A stretch of DNA of 11,929 bases, taken from JAJOKI01 sp964412405 (GTDB lineage Archaea > Halobacteriota > UBA148 > JAJOKI01). The translations under genes and the position numbers were made by a program. Shown piece by piece: positions 1-6,253 of the stretch. Where the stretch lies: contig CAYPOB010000030.1 of NCBI GenBank assembly GCA_964412405.1, positions 1-11,929 of the forward strand, written 5' to 3'. Below the pieces are notes generated by a model. It was not told the DNA's origin. It worked only from the letters and a program-made list of their open reading frames with translations, and did not search any database. Numbering within the stretch: position 1 is the stretch's first letter; each line of letters begins with the position of its first letter.

Positions 1-610
1 GGAAATTCCTCGCCGTCTGGAGATGTACAATCGCCCCGGTCACATCCGCTCCCGCATCTTCGGCATCTGCAATGGACTTCTCGGCCCTGTCGATCTGGTC
101 CATAGCCTTGAATATGGAAGCTAACGCATCCTCTATCAGTTCGCTGGTCACATTCGCCTCTATTAGATGTATATCGAATACCTCAGGGACAACCTGTTCG
201 ATATCCATTAAAACGATGGGTTCCCTCACATGAACCATTGGAGCACGGCCAATCAGCTTGATCATGACCTCGTCATGCTCCGAATGGTTGAAGGTGAAAT
301 CGAACTTGAGCACATCGCGTGTATCCACCACCTCGCCGTTCACCAGAATCGTCCAGATAGGCCCCTCTATCTCCGTCTCCAGTCGCAGTTCTGCGTCGGT
401 AATCAGGGCTGGAGTGACCTCCCCCAAGACGACCACCAAGTATATCATATCCTCAACCATCAAATCCCGGTCCGGGATAATCTCCTCGGAAACGACGCGG
501 AAATTCGATTGTGCTGAAACAGGCATCACAGCACTGCTGAGTAAAATTAGGATGACCAATATACTTAGAATTGTTCTGCCAGTCAATCTGTCCAACCTCT
601 TCATCAACAT
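1..610 (-). CDS. Secreted or membrane-anchored protein of unknown function, C-terminus cut by window edge
   Basis: An open frame runs from an ATG at 610 to the left edge with no stop (203 codons seen). The N-terminus is a clear export signal: basic stretch KRLDRLTGR, then a hydrophobic core (TILSILVILILLSSAVMPV) and a likely signal peptidase site after VSA, near residue 33. The mature part is rich in beta-type sequence and acidic residues. The last ~45 visible residues (SIFKAMDQIDRAEKSIADAE and onward) look helical or coiled-coil. It starts 12 nt after the cetZ stop, and its purine-rich ribosome-binding stretch lies between that stop and the start, so the two are probably co-transcribed. The in-frame ATG at 604 is an alternative start with better spacing to GGAG. 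I do not recognise the family. The position downstream of CetZ suggests, but does not show, a role at the cell envelope. Confidence 0.8.
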   Translation of the reverse strand, partial: MLMKRLDRLTGRTILSILVILILLSSAVMPVSAQSNFRVVSEEIIPDRDLMVEDMIYLVVVLGEVTPALITDAELRLETEIEGPIWTILVNGEVVDTRDVLKFDFTFNHSEHDEVMIKLIGRAPMVHVREPIVLMDIEQVVPEVFDIHLIEANVTSELIEDALASIFKAMDQIDRAEKSIADAEDAGADVTGAIVHLQTARNF

Positions 611-622
611 CTCTCCCCCCTC

Positions 623-1792
623 TCAGAATAAAGGCTTAATGGAGTCATCTACCTCCATCAGTTCGTCGTACTTCTTATCGCTCTTGGCGACAAGTTTCTC
701 TATATTGTCATGCGCATCGGATGCCATGCGCTGCAGCTCCTTGATTCTAGGTATATCGGATACGCCTGATAGAAGTATCACTGCCGCCACATATTTGCTT
801 CCTGGAATCGGGTAATCTCCTCCACGGACCTCTGTGCCATCTATTAAGTCCTCGATCCATGTTTTCGCCTTGTCGATTCCCTTCTTATTCAGTTCATCGG
901 GCTCTCCTCCCATCAACACGAGCGCCTTTTCCGCCGTCCTGATATCGCACTGCGCCGTCAGTCGACCCATCACCGCCCTTCTCGCCAGTGATATAATTCT
1001 AGTGGTGGCATCCAGTGTATCCAAGCTCGCCTTGCGTCTTTGGAACAATTTGGACATAAATCCACGTGAGCTTGACTCCACTTCCTCCCTCGCATAACCT
1101 ATAACCGAAATGCCCCCTCCTTTCAACGTATTGATGATTTCGGATGAGTCCACGACCATCTGTCCCACATCACCTCTATTGATTCGCCCGCCGGCACTTA
1201 TCAACACGCCGAATCTCCTCACGATTTCATCGTTCATATGTCCGTATGCATCCTCAAGTGTCTCTCCCTCTTTCTTCCAGAGGTCGTTGTCGAACAGAAA
1301 TAGGTTATCCACCTCTTTAACCAGCGTCATGAAACTTCGAGCCGCATTCAATGCATATAATCCGCCCTCTTCTTTTGCAGGCAGAAATCCCAGACCATAT
1401 ACTGGTTCGCTGTACAGGGTCTTCAACCTGCGTGCCAGGACGGGCGCCCCTCCAGACCCCGTTCCCCCTCCGAGACCTGCAACGATCAGGAAGGCGTCGA
1501 CCAGATGGGTCCCCCGCTTATCGATCGCGCTCTGTATCGTATAAATTTCATCCGTGGCTATTTTTGCGCCCGTTTCATTATCAGCGCCGACGCCGTGACC
1601 CTTTACAACCGACTGTCCTACCAACAGGCGGTCCTCCATCGGTATGTTCTTCAGGCCCATGAGGTCCGACTTGGCGGTGTTAATGGCAAGGGAACGTACG
1701 ATGCTGTTTTGACCGGTTCTCTTGTCATACTCCACGAAAAGGTCTACCACTTTGCCCCCTGCTTGTCCGAAACCAATTAGGAATAATTTCAT
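623..1792 (-). CDS. cetZ: CetZ tubulin-like cytoskeletal GTPase
   Basis: The 389-residue protein belongs to the FtsZ/tubulin superfamily and aligns by eye nearly end to end with haloarchaeal CetZ1. Visible motifs are the N-terminal nucleotide-binding GFGQAGGK (residues 7-14), NTAKSDL (38-44), KGHGVGADNE (64-73), the tubulin signature GLGGGTGSGG (106-115), and VVDSSEIINTL (213-223). The glutamate in the last motif (E218) matches the T7-loop residue studied in Haloferax CetZ1. The protein ends in a short acidic tail closing with KPLF, as in CetZ. CetZ proteins polymerise with GTP under the membrane and control cell shape and motility in haloarchaea; the function here is inferred. I chose the ATG at 1792 because it matches the CetZ N-terminus; a TTG three codons upstream also stays open. 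The linker near residues 235-262 is shorter and less acidic than in halophiles. A PRC-barrel gene lies upstream and a secreted protein gene downstream. Confidence 0.93.
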   Translation of the reverse strand: MKLFLIGFGQAGGKVVDLFVEYDKRTGQNSIVRSLAINTAKSDLMGLKNIPMEDRLLVGQSVVKGHGVGADNETGAKIATDEIYTIQSAIDKRGTHLVDAFLIVAGLGGGTGSGGAPVLARRLKTLYSEPVYGLGFLPAKEEGGLYALNAARSFMTLVKEVDNLFLFDNDLWKKEGETLEDAYGHMNDEIVRRFGVLISAGGRINRGDVGQMVVDSSEIINTLKGGGISVIGYAREEVESSSRGFMSKLFQRRKASLDTLDATTRIISLARRAVMGRLTAQCDIRTAEKALVLMGGEPDELNKKGIDKAKTWIEDLIDGTEVRGGDYPIPGSKYVAAVILLSGVSDIPRIKELQRMASDAHDNIEKLVAKSDKKYDELMEVDDSIKPLF

Positions 1793-1872
1793 TGTAATCA
1801 ACTCATTAACCGCATATTTATGTTCGATGTGGCTCGTTTACTCGTTCTAAATGTAATTTAGATATAATATAA
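1793..1872 (-). promoter_or_regulatory. AT-rich gap upstream of cetZ, possible promoter
   Basis: The 80 nt between the PRC-barrel stop and the cetZ ATG are AT-rich. Two TATA-like stretches are visible on the minus strand: CATAAATATG (1813-1822, centred ~25 nt before the cetZ ATG, which would give a leaderless message) and TTATATTATATC (about 1861-1872, which would give a leader of ~45 nt). No strong Shine-Dalgarno precedes the ATG, which agrees weakly with a leaderless start. cetZ may therefore be transcribed on its own as well as by read-through. Confidence 0.35.
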
Positions 1873-2601
1873 CTAATATTCCTTGTATAAATGTATTTTG
1901 GAGTTATCATGGATTATATAGTCATTATATACATTGGACAGTCGGACCGAGTGAATCGGTATCTGCACGTACGGCCCATCCCCGATCTTCTCGAACTTTG
2001 ACGGGTCGATTCCATCCTCCAGTTCGACCACCAGGTTGTGCAGATAACTGGTATCGGTATCAACGGTGATGTTGCATACGGTTCCAAGAGGAGTGCCGTC
2101 GCCAAACACAATTTGCCGATTCAATATGCCTCTCGTCAGCACACCCCGAATCATCTCGTCCTTGTACTGGTGCATCAGGCGCTGAATCAATCTCTCCTTG
2201 TTTTTAAGAGATGTCATGCCCACGCCGATTAAGCTCATGGGCATACTGATGTCGGTCGCCTCCTCCAGACTGGCAAATTCGCCCTTGTGCCAGCACAGCA
2301 TCGCATAGACCAGGCATTGCGCATAGGCGAACGGATAGACATCTACAAATTTGCCGTGAATATTTCGCGCATACTCATTATCGGGGTCGATGAGAAAATC
2401 GTTTGTTATCTTTCGCACCTCGTCTGCGATGACCTTCTCCGCATTCAGATTCTTTCTCAATAAGCCCACTGCCCTTGGAATCGCTAATTTCATATAGTGC
2501 TCGATTGCCGTATCATCAACTGGCTCCAGAAGAAAATTCCATGGAAATAGCCGAGATTTTAGATAGTTGTATACCTTATCTGTGCTTAGTTCTATCGACA
2601 T
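1873..2601 (-). CDS. PRC-barrel domain protein, possible cell-division or cytoskeleton partner
   Basis: The 242-residue soluble protein has two parts. Residues ~1-150 are a helical region I do not recognise. Residues ~156-236 read as a PRC-barrel: RQIVFGDGTPLGTVCNITVD, then HNLVVELEDG, then YVQIPIHSVRL and DYIIHD. This is the family pattern of a Gly-Asp turn, LG.V..I.VD, a LVVEL strand, a .V.IP...V strand and a closing IIH strand. Small PRC-barrel proteins (CdpB1/CdpB2) are known to act with SepF and FtsZ in haloarchaeal division, while others bind rRNA or are of unknown role. Here the domain is fused to an unfamiliar N-terminus and sits directly upstream of cetZ. The start ATG is preceded by AAGGA at suitable spacing, and the first 26 nt overlap the end of the upstream gene, which implies translational coupling. 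Real gene: high confidence; PRC-barrel: good; division role: inference only. Confidence 0.78.
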   Translation of the reverse strand: MSIELSTDKVYNYLKSRLFPWNFLLEPVDDTAIEHYMKLAIPRAVGLLRKNLNAEKVIADEVRKITNDFLIDPDNEYARNIHGKFVDVYPFAYAQCLVYAMLCWHKGEFASLEEATDISMPMSLIGVGMTSLKNKERLIQRLMHQYKDEMIRGVLTRGILNRQIVFGDGTPLGTVCNITVDTDTSYLHNLVVELEDGIDPSKFEKIGDGPYVQIPIHSVRLSNVYNDYIIHDNSKIHLYKEY

Positions 2602-3520
2602 TGTGCTTCCTTATAAATTCGGTAATCTGTCTCAATGTTGATTTTTCTTCCGTTCCCTCTTCACCTATGCCGTTCTCCTCACTGCCACAGAGCATCTGGA
2701 CCCATTTTCCAAAGTCCGTCACGATGTATCTATCGCCATGTTTTTCAACGAGATAGGGGTCCCATTTATCCTCCGTCAGGTACTTCAATGCCTCTTCAAG
2801 ACGCTCATCATACAGGTCGGTTATGCGTCCTTTGTATTCCTCGTCCTCGCGATCGCAGATATCTTGCAGCTCTTTCAAACTCATTTCTGAATTCGAGTTC
2901 AAACGTCTAAAGACATCAAACGCATAATCTTTTTCCTTGAGTCGTTTCCAAGAGGTATCCAGCTTGTTAGCTCTGCCCAACATCTTTTTTGCCGACTCCT
3001 GGAGTATCGTAGTAATGTAATTTAAGATGCTCAATGCAGCTAAGTTATTCGCATCAGGAGCATTGATTTCGATCCCTTTGTCGGACATAACTGCATTTTT
3101 AAATTGAATTGCGGGTTTTGGCCTGTCGAACAATATGTCCGTTATCGCCATGTAATACTGGGCGGAAATCGATTCGTACTCGCTGTCATAAGGAAATATG
3201 CCATCCTTTCGCTGGTCAAGACTTGGAGCAAAGTCCGATGTCATGTCGAGAAGCTCCGATGTGACATGCGATATATCTACAGAGGCGTCCTCTCGTTTCG
3301 CTTTAACTGTCCTCAGCCTGTTCGCCTCCTCCTCCAATTGTGACCTGAGTTTGCCGCCGATTCCCTTGTTCAATAGTTCCTCAATTTCCTCCAGCTCTTT
3401 TATCTTGCCGTCTATCTCACTGGCACCAATCCCCTCCTTGAGGTCCCAGTATTTAACTGCCAGGGCATTTACTACCTCGTTGAATGTAACTTGAGTCATA
3501 AATGGTTTCATCTTCTCCAT
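2576..3520 (-). CDS. Uncharacterised coiled-coil protein with winged-helix-like C-terminal part
   Basis: The 314-residue, strongly charged protein has no signal peptide or membrane segment and belongs to no family I can name. Residues ~34-78 (EIDGKIKELEEIEELL and following) form a probable coiled coil. Residues ~155-200 are helical (AALSILNYITTILQESAKKM). Residues ~200-275 have the look of a winged helix: FDVFRRLNSNSEMSLKEL, a helical stretch, then a wing-like HGDRYIVTDFGKW. The tail is acidic (GSEENGIGEEGTEEK). It is the first gene of the leftward block, starts ~30 nt from a TATA element, and overlaps the PRC-barrel gene by 26 nt. It could be a structural partner or a DNA-binding regulator of that gene and of cetZ. 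In-frame ATGs at 3511 and 3499 are alternative starts. Confidence 0.72.
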   Translation of the reverse strand: MEKMKPFMTQVTFNEVVNALAVKYWDLKEGIGASEIDGKIKELEEIEELLNKGIGGKLRSQLEEEANRLRTVKAKREDASVDISHVTSELLDMTSDFAPSLDQRKDGIFPYDSEYESISAQYYMAITDILFDRPKPAIQFKNAVMSDKGIEINAPDANNLAALSILNYITTILQESAKKMLGRANKLDTSWKRLKEKDYAFDVFRRLNSNSEMSLKELQDICDREDEEYKGRITDLYDERLEEALKYLTEDKWDPYLVEKHGDRYIVTDFGKWVQMLCGSEENGIGEEGTEEKSTLRQITEFIRKHNVDRTKHR

Positions 3521-3588
3521 CGATAACCATAAATTGCCGTGTTACGTATATAAGATTTGTTGAATAAAGGAGATGTGAGTGGTATAAT
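3521..3588. promoter_or_regulatory. Divergent intergenic promoter region with one shared TATA element
   Basis: The 68 nt separate the leftward coiled-coil/PRC/CetZ block from the rightward apgM-cofE pair. Only one good TATA element is seen, GTATATAAG at 3546-3554 (CTTATATAC on the other strand). It is centred ~39 nt before the apgM ATG and ~30 nt before the leftward ATG, both workable distances in archaea. AAAGGAGATG at 3567-3576 is a possible, rather distant, Shine-Dalgarno for apgM. The leftward gene has no clear ribosome-binding site and may be nearly leaderless. Confidence 0.5.
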
Positions 3589-4764
3589 ATGAAGTATCTC
3601 GTACTCGTTGGAGATGGTATGGCTGATTTGCCGTCGGGGGAATTGGGCGGCAAAACCCTCCTGCAGGTAGCCAATATTCCAAACATGGATTTCATCGCAA
3701 ATAACGGCAGAAACGGTATTGTGAAAACCATACCCGATGGCATGGCGCCCGGCAGCGATGTCGCCATCCTGTCGGTTCTCGGTTATGACCCCGGAGCATA
3801 TTATACGGGCAGGGGCTCATTTGAGGCCGCAAGCATGAATGTAGTCCTAAGCCAAGACGATGTGGCGTTCAGGTGCAATCTGGTGACGGTGAAGGATGAT
3901 ATCATGGTCGATTATAGCGCTGGCCATATCTCAACTGAAGATAGTGGGATTCTGATCAGATATATCGATGAACAACTGGGAGACGGGACGACCAAATTTT
4001 ATCCAGGAATCGGTTATCGCCATCTGCTGGTGCTTGGCAATGGCAATGGCAAGGGTGCGAAGTGCACTCCTCCGCACGACATAATTGACCAACCCATCGA
4101 GAAATATATGCCTCATGGCGGGGGTGCGGTGTTTCTAAAAAAGTTAATGCGCGATTCAAGGTCCATCCTTGATGAACACAGTATTAATCGTGGGCGCGTG
4201 AGCGCTGGCGAAAATCCAGCGAACATGATATGGCTTTGGGGGCAGGGGGTGGCACCGGATATGCCCTCGTTTGAAGGGAAATATGGCATAAATGGCTCTG
4301 TGATTTCTGACGTAAATTTAGTAAAAGGCATCGGCAGATGCGCTGGTTTAAACGTCGTAAACGTGCCAGGAGCCACAGGATACCTGGATACCAATTATGA
4401 GGGAATGGCAGATTATGCGCTGAGAGCCCTAAAAAATGATGATTTTATCTTTTTGCATGTGGAGGCGCCCGACGAGGCAGGACATATGGGAGATGGCAAA
4501 GCCAAAATCAAGGCGATAGAAAATTTTGACGAAAAGGTCGTAGGGCGCGTGTTGACGAATCTCCGCGGCGAATACAGGATAGTGGTGCTTCCGGACCATC
4601 CAACACCGATTTCGCTTAGAACCCATACCGCAGACCCGGTGCCATTTGCCATATACTCGACGGATGGCGGTGCGGATGACATCAAGTCATTCGACGAAGC
4701 TTCGGCAAGAAAAGGGATTTTTTTAAAGGATGGCCATACACTGATGGATTTGCTCATCTATTAA
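3589..4764 (+). CDS. apgM: 2,3-bisphosphoglycerate-independent phosphoglycerate mutase, archaeal type
   Basis: The enzyme interconverts 3-phosphoglycerate and 2-phosphoglycerate in cytosolic glycolysis/gluconeogenesis. It belongs to the archaeal (aPGM) branch of the alkaline phosphatase superfamily. The 391 residues are close to the family's usual length of about 400. Visible motifs are the N-terminal metal-binding GDGMADLP (8-15), MAPGSDVAILSVLGYDPG (52-69) with the likely nucleophile S56, YTGRGSFEAAS soon after, HVEAPDEAGHMGD (290-302), and the metal-binding LPDHPTPISLRTHT (334-347). All expected catalytic blocks look intact. cofE begins 6 nt after its stop, so the two are probably co-transcribed from the promoter in the divergent gap. 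The pairing may relate to C3 metabolism, because F420 side-chain synthesis uses a C3 acid (phospholactate or phosphoenolpyruvate); that link is inference. Confidence 0.95.
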   Translation: MKYLVLVGDGMADLPSGELGGKTLLQVANIPNMDFIANNGRNGIVKTIPDGMAPGSDVAILSVLGYDPGAYYTGRGSFEAASMNVVLSQDDVAFRCNLVTVKDDIMVDYSAGHISTEDSGILIRYIDEQLGDGTTKFYPGIGYRHLLVLGNGNGKGAKCTPPHDIIDQPIEKYMPHGGGAVFLKKLMRDSRSILDEHSINRGRVSAGENPANMIWLWGQGVAPDMPSFEGKYGINGSVISDVNLVKGIGRCAGLNVVNVPGATGYLDTNYEGMADYALRALKNDDFIFLHVEAPDEAGHMGDGKAKIKAIENFDEKVVGRVLTNLRGEYRIVVLPDHPTPISLRTHTADPVPFAIYSTDGGADDIKSFDEASARKGIFLKDGHTLMDLLIY

Positions 4765-4770
4765 TGGGGC

Positions 4771-5640
4771 ATGACATTGAGAATCGAGGCATTTGCAGTA
4801 ACGGGAATCCCTCTGATACAAAAGGGAGATGATATAGGTGCGATTATATCGGAATTAGCGCGATTGGAACATGTTGAAACTTCAACAAAGTTACAACTGT
4901 CGAAATCTCAAAGAGATTACGACTCCACCAGATGTCCCATCTGGTGCATCTCGCAGATCTTCGATCTGCGACATCAGGATATAGTGCTAATCGCCTCAAC
5001 GATAGTATCCAAATCCGAGGGACGGGTCCTTGCACTGAATGACATCACGCCCAAGGAGGATGCCAATCGCATTGCGCATATAAATCAGGAGGACCCCAGA
5101 TTTGTTCAGGCCGTTCTAGATGAGAGCGATGAGATGTTGATTGAAGTTCCTTTTATGCTGACTAAGATAAGGTGCGGACATACCTGCATAAATGCCGGGG
5201 TCGACAGGTCCAATGTCGAAGACGGTTTCATATTGCTGTTGCCAGAGAATCCTGACGCAAGCGCAAAGAGGATTAAAGACATCATCTTCGATAGAACTGG
5301 AAAGCGCGTTGGCATCGTCATCACGGATACGTGCGGGCGCCCGTTCAGGATTGGACAGACGGGTGTCGCGATTGGATGCGCAGGAGTTCCTGCTGTGAAG
5401 GAATGGGAGGAAAAGGACCTGTTTGGCAGGGAACTGAAGGCGACCAACGAAGCCATCGTAGATGAGTTGGCGGGCTTTGCCAATTTGTTGATGGGAGAGG
5501 GCAACGGTGCCACCCCCGTGGTGATAATCAGGGGCGTGGAATGGGAAGAATGTGAGAACGGAGTCCGCAAAATCTACATGCAGGGGGAAGAGGATGTGAT
5601 TAAAAAAGCATTATTGACCGGACGAGATGCGCTCGACTAA
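4771..5640 (+). CDS. cofE: Coenzyme F420-0:L-glutamate ligase, carrying an in-frame ~34-residue palindromic insertion
   Basis: CofE uses GTP to add gamma-linked glutamates to F420-0 in the last steps of F420 biosynthesis. Family signatures are clear: GIPLIQKGDD (12-21), LIASTIVSKSEGR (73-85), NAGVDRSNVEDG (141-152), KRVGIVITDTCGRPFRIGQT (178-197), VAIGCAGV (199-206), DLFGRELKAT (216-225) and FANLLMGEGNGA (236-247). The protein is 289 residues, about 35-40 longer than typical archaeal CofE (~250). All the extra length lies between ISELARLE and DIVLIAS, residues ~34-67, encoded by the hairpin array annotated separately. Deleting 34 codons there would leave ARLEHQDIVLIAS, which matches the usual family spacing (for example RFEDGDVLVVCS in the Archaeoglobus enzyme, from memory). 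The frame stays open and the rest is intact, so the enzyme is probably active with the insert as a surface loop. The 3' end overlaps the convergent aIF2-beta gene by 30 nt. Confidence 0.94.
   Translation: MTLRIEAFAVTGIPLIQKGDDIGAIISELARLEHVETSTKLQLSKSQRDYDSTRCPIWCISQIFDLRHQDIVLIASTIVSKSEGRVLALNDITPKEDANRIAHINQEDPRFVQAVLDESDEMLIEVPFMLTKIRCGHTCINAGVDRSNVEDGFILLLPENPDASAKRIKDIIFDRTGKRVGIVITDTCGRPFRIGQTGVAIGCAGVPAVKEWEEKDLFGRELKATNEAIVDELAGFANLLMGEGNGATPVVIIRGVEWEECENGVRKIYMQGEEDVIKKALLTGRDALD
4872..4971 (+). repeat. Array of four hairpins inserted in frame within cofE (coding palindromic element)
   Basis: Four hairpins follow one another inside cofE. (1) 4872-4887: 7-bp stem TGTTGAA/TTCAACA, loop AC. 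(2) 4899-4923: stem GTCG + AATCTC with one A·A mismatch between the two parts, loop AAA. (3) 4926-4946: perfect 9-bp stem CACCAGATG/CATCTGGTG, loop TCC. (4) 4951-4971: perfect 9-bp stem TCGCAGATC/GATCTGCGA, loop TTC. The flanks carry ACAT at 4869-4872 and 4971-4974, exactly 102 nt (34 codons) apart, which could be a 4-bp target duplication or chance. Two of the three forward frames are stop-free across the array and the third has only one TGA near its start; one reverse frame is also open. This resembles the coding palindromic elements described in Rickettsia (RPE) in concept, not visibly in sequence. Confidence 0.85.
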
Positions 5641-6240
5641 TTCCGCAAAGGCAAGACTGCCGGAAATTTTCTTAATTCGAACCTTGGCGATGTCTCCAGT
5701 TTTAACATTTGGTATAAATATCGTGTATTTATCCATTTTGGCGATGCCGTCTCCTTTCCTGCCAACGGCATCGACACGAACTTCATAGACCTTGTCCTCT
5801 TCCAGTCCCTTCACAATAGTTGTCTTCTGAACTCGTCTTTTTTTGATGGGCCTGTGTCCGCCGCACGCATCGCATTTTAACATTAATACCCTGTCCATCT
5901 TTAGAAGATGTGTATCAGGCAGTCCGCATTCCGAGCAGATAACATATTCCTTGGCATAATTATCTATGTGCGACTTGATGATGTCTGCTGAAAAACGCCC
6001 TTGAAATACCATCCGACTTCCTTCGATCTTGCCAGCAGTACCGATCTCTCTAAGCAGATATCTTGTTAGGTGATCCGTATCTCTATTCAGAACATCGGCG
6101 GTATCTTTAAAATTATCAAGGATTGTCATCCTGCCCTCTAACTGTATTTTTGGTACAGGTATGACGAATCGGGACATATCGGTTTTTATGGCTGGTGCTT
6201 GCTTGAGTGCACGGTCCAAAAATGCCTCATAATCTTCCAA
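5611..6240 (-). CDS. Translation initiation factor aIF2 subunit beta with C-terminal TRAM domain
   Basis: The beta subunit of archaeal IF2 works with the alpha and gamma subunits to bring initiator Met-tRNA to the small ribosomal subunit. In the 209 residues, the aIF2-beta/eIF5 core is seen from FVIPVPKIQLEGRMTILDNF (25-44) through TRYLLREIGTAGKIEG (59-74). A zinc ribbon with C102-x2-C105 and C123-x2-C126 follows. Residues ~152-205 form a TRAM domain (GRKGDGIAKMDKYTIFIPNV, then KVRIKKISGSLAFAEL), a beta-barrel RNA-binding module. The plain family is ~135-140 residues; the longer TRAM form is known in Methanosarcinales. The start is a TTG at 6240, justified by AGGTGAT six nt upstream and by alignment of the first residues (.DYE) with methanosarcinal homologues. 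It is the last gene of the mptG-rpl10e-aIF2beta run, and its 3' end overlaps the convergent cofE. Confidence 0.94.
   Translation of the reverse strand: MEDYEAFLDRALKQAPAIKTDMSRFVIPVPKIQLEGRMTILDNFKDTADVLNRDTDHLTRYLLREIGTAGKIEGSRMVFQGRFSADIIKSHIDNYAKEYVICSECGLPDTHLLKMDRVLMLKCDACGGHRPIKKRRVQKTTIVKGLEEDKVYEVRVDAVGRKGDGIAKMDKYTIFIPNVKTGDIAKVRIKKISGSLAFAELVERISSGQ
5641..5671 (+). terminator. Possible hairpin plus T-run terminator after cofE
   Basis: Directly after the cofE stop, TTCC (5641-5644) can pair with GGAA (5662-5665) and GGCA (5650-5653) with TGCC (5658-5661), giving a bulged hairpin with loop AGAC, followed by ATTTTC. This could end the apgM-cofE transcript inside the convergent aIF2-beta gene. 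The sequence also encodes the aIF2-beta C-terminus, so the pairing may be chance. Confidence 0.3.
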
Positions 6241-6246
6241 ACTTAT

Positions 6247-6253
6247 ATCACCT
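6247..6253 (-). promoter_or_regulatory. Strong Shine-Dalgarno that fixes the TTG start of aIF2-beta
   Basis: AGGTGAT on the minus strand matches the archaeal 16S rRNA tail almost perfectly and lies 6 nt before the TTG at 6240. It overlaps the TAG stop of rpl10e (6252-6254), so translation of the two genes is probably coupled. No ATG offers a better start: the first in-frame ATG is 21 codons further in and would remove conserved residues. Confidence 0.8.

Noticed and set aside
258..815. Plus-strand open frame across the secreted-protein gene and the end of cetZ
   Set aside because: It is serine/isoleucine-rich and low in complexity, and it lies antisense to two well-supported genes.
1793..1801. 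TTG start three codons upstream of cetZ
   Set aside because: The ATG at 1792 aligns exactly with CetZ N-termini and puts the T7-loop glutamate at position 218.
4872..4971. Reading the hairpin array in cofE as a CRISPR array, intein or intron
   Set aside because: There are no repeated direct units with spacers, no intein or endonuclease motifs, and it stays in frame without splice signals. The stems differ in sequence from one another.
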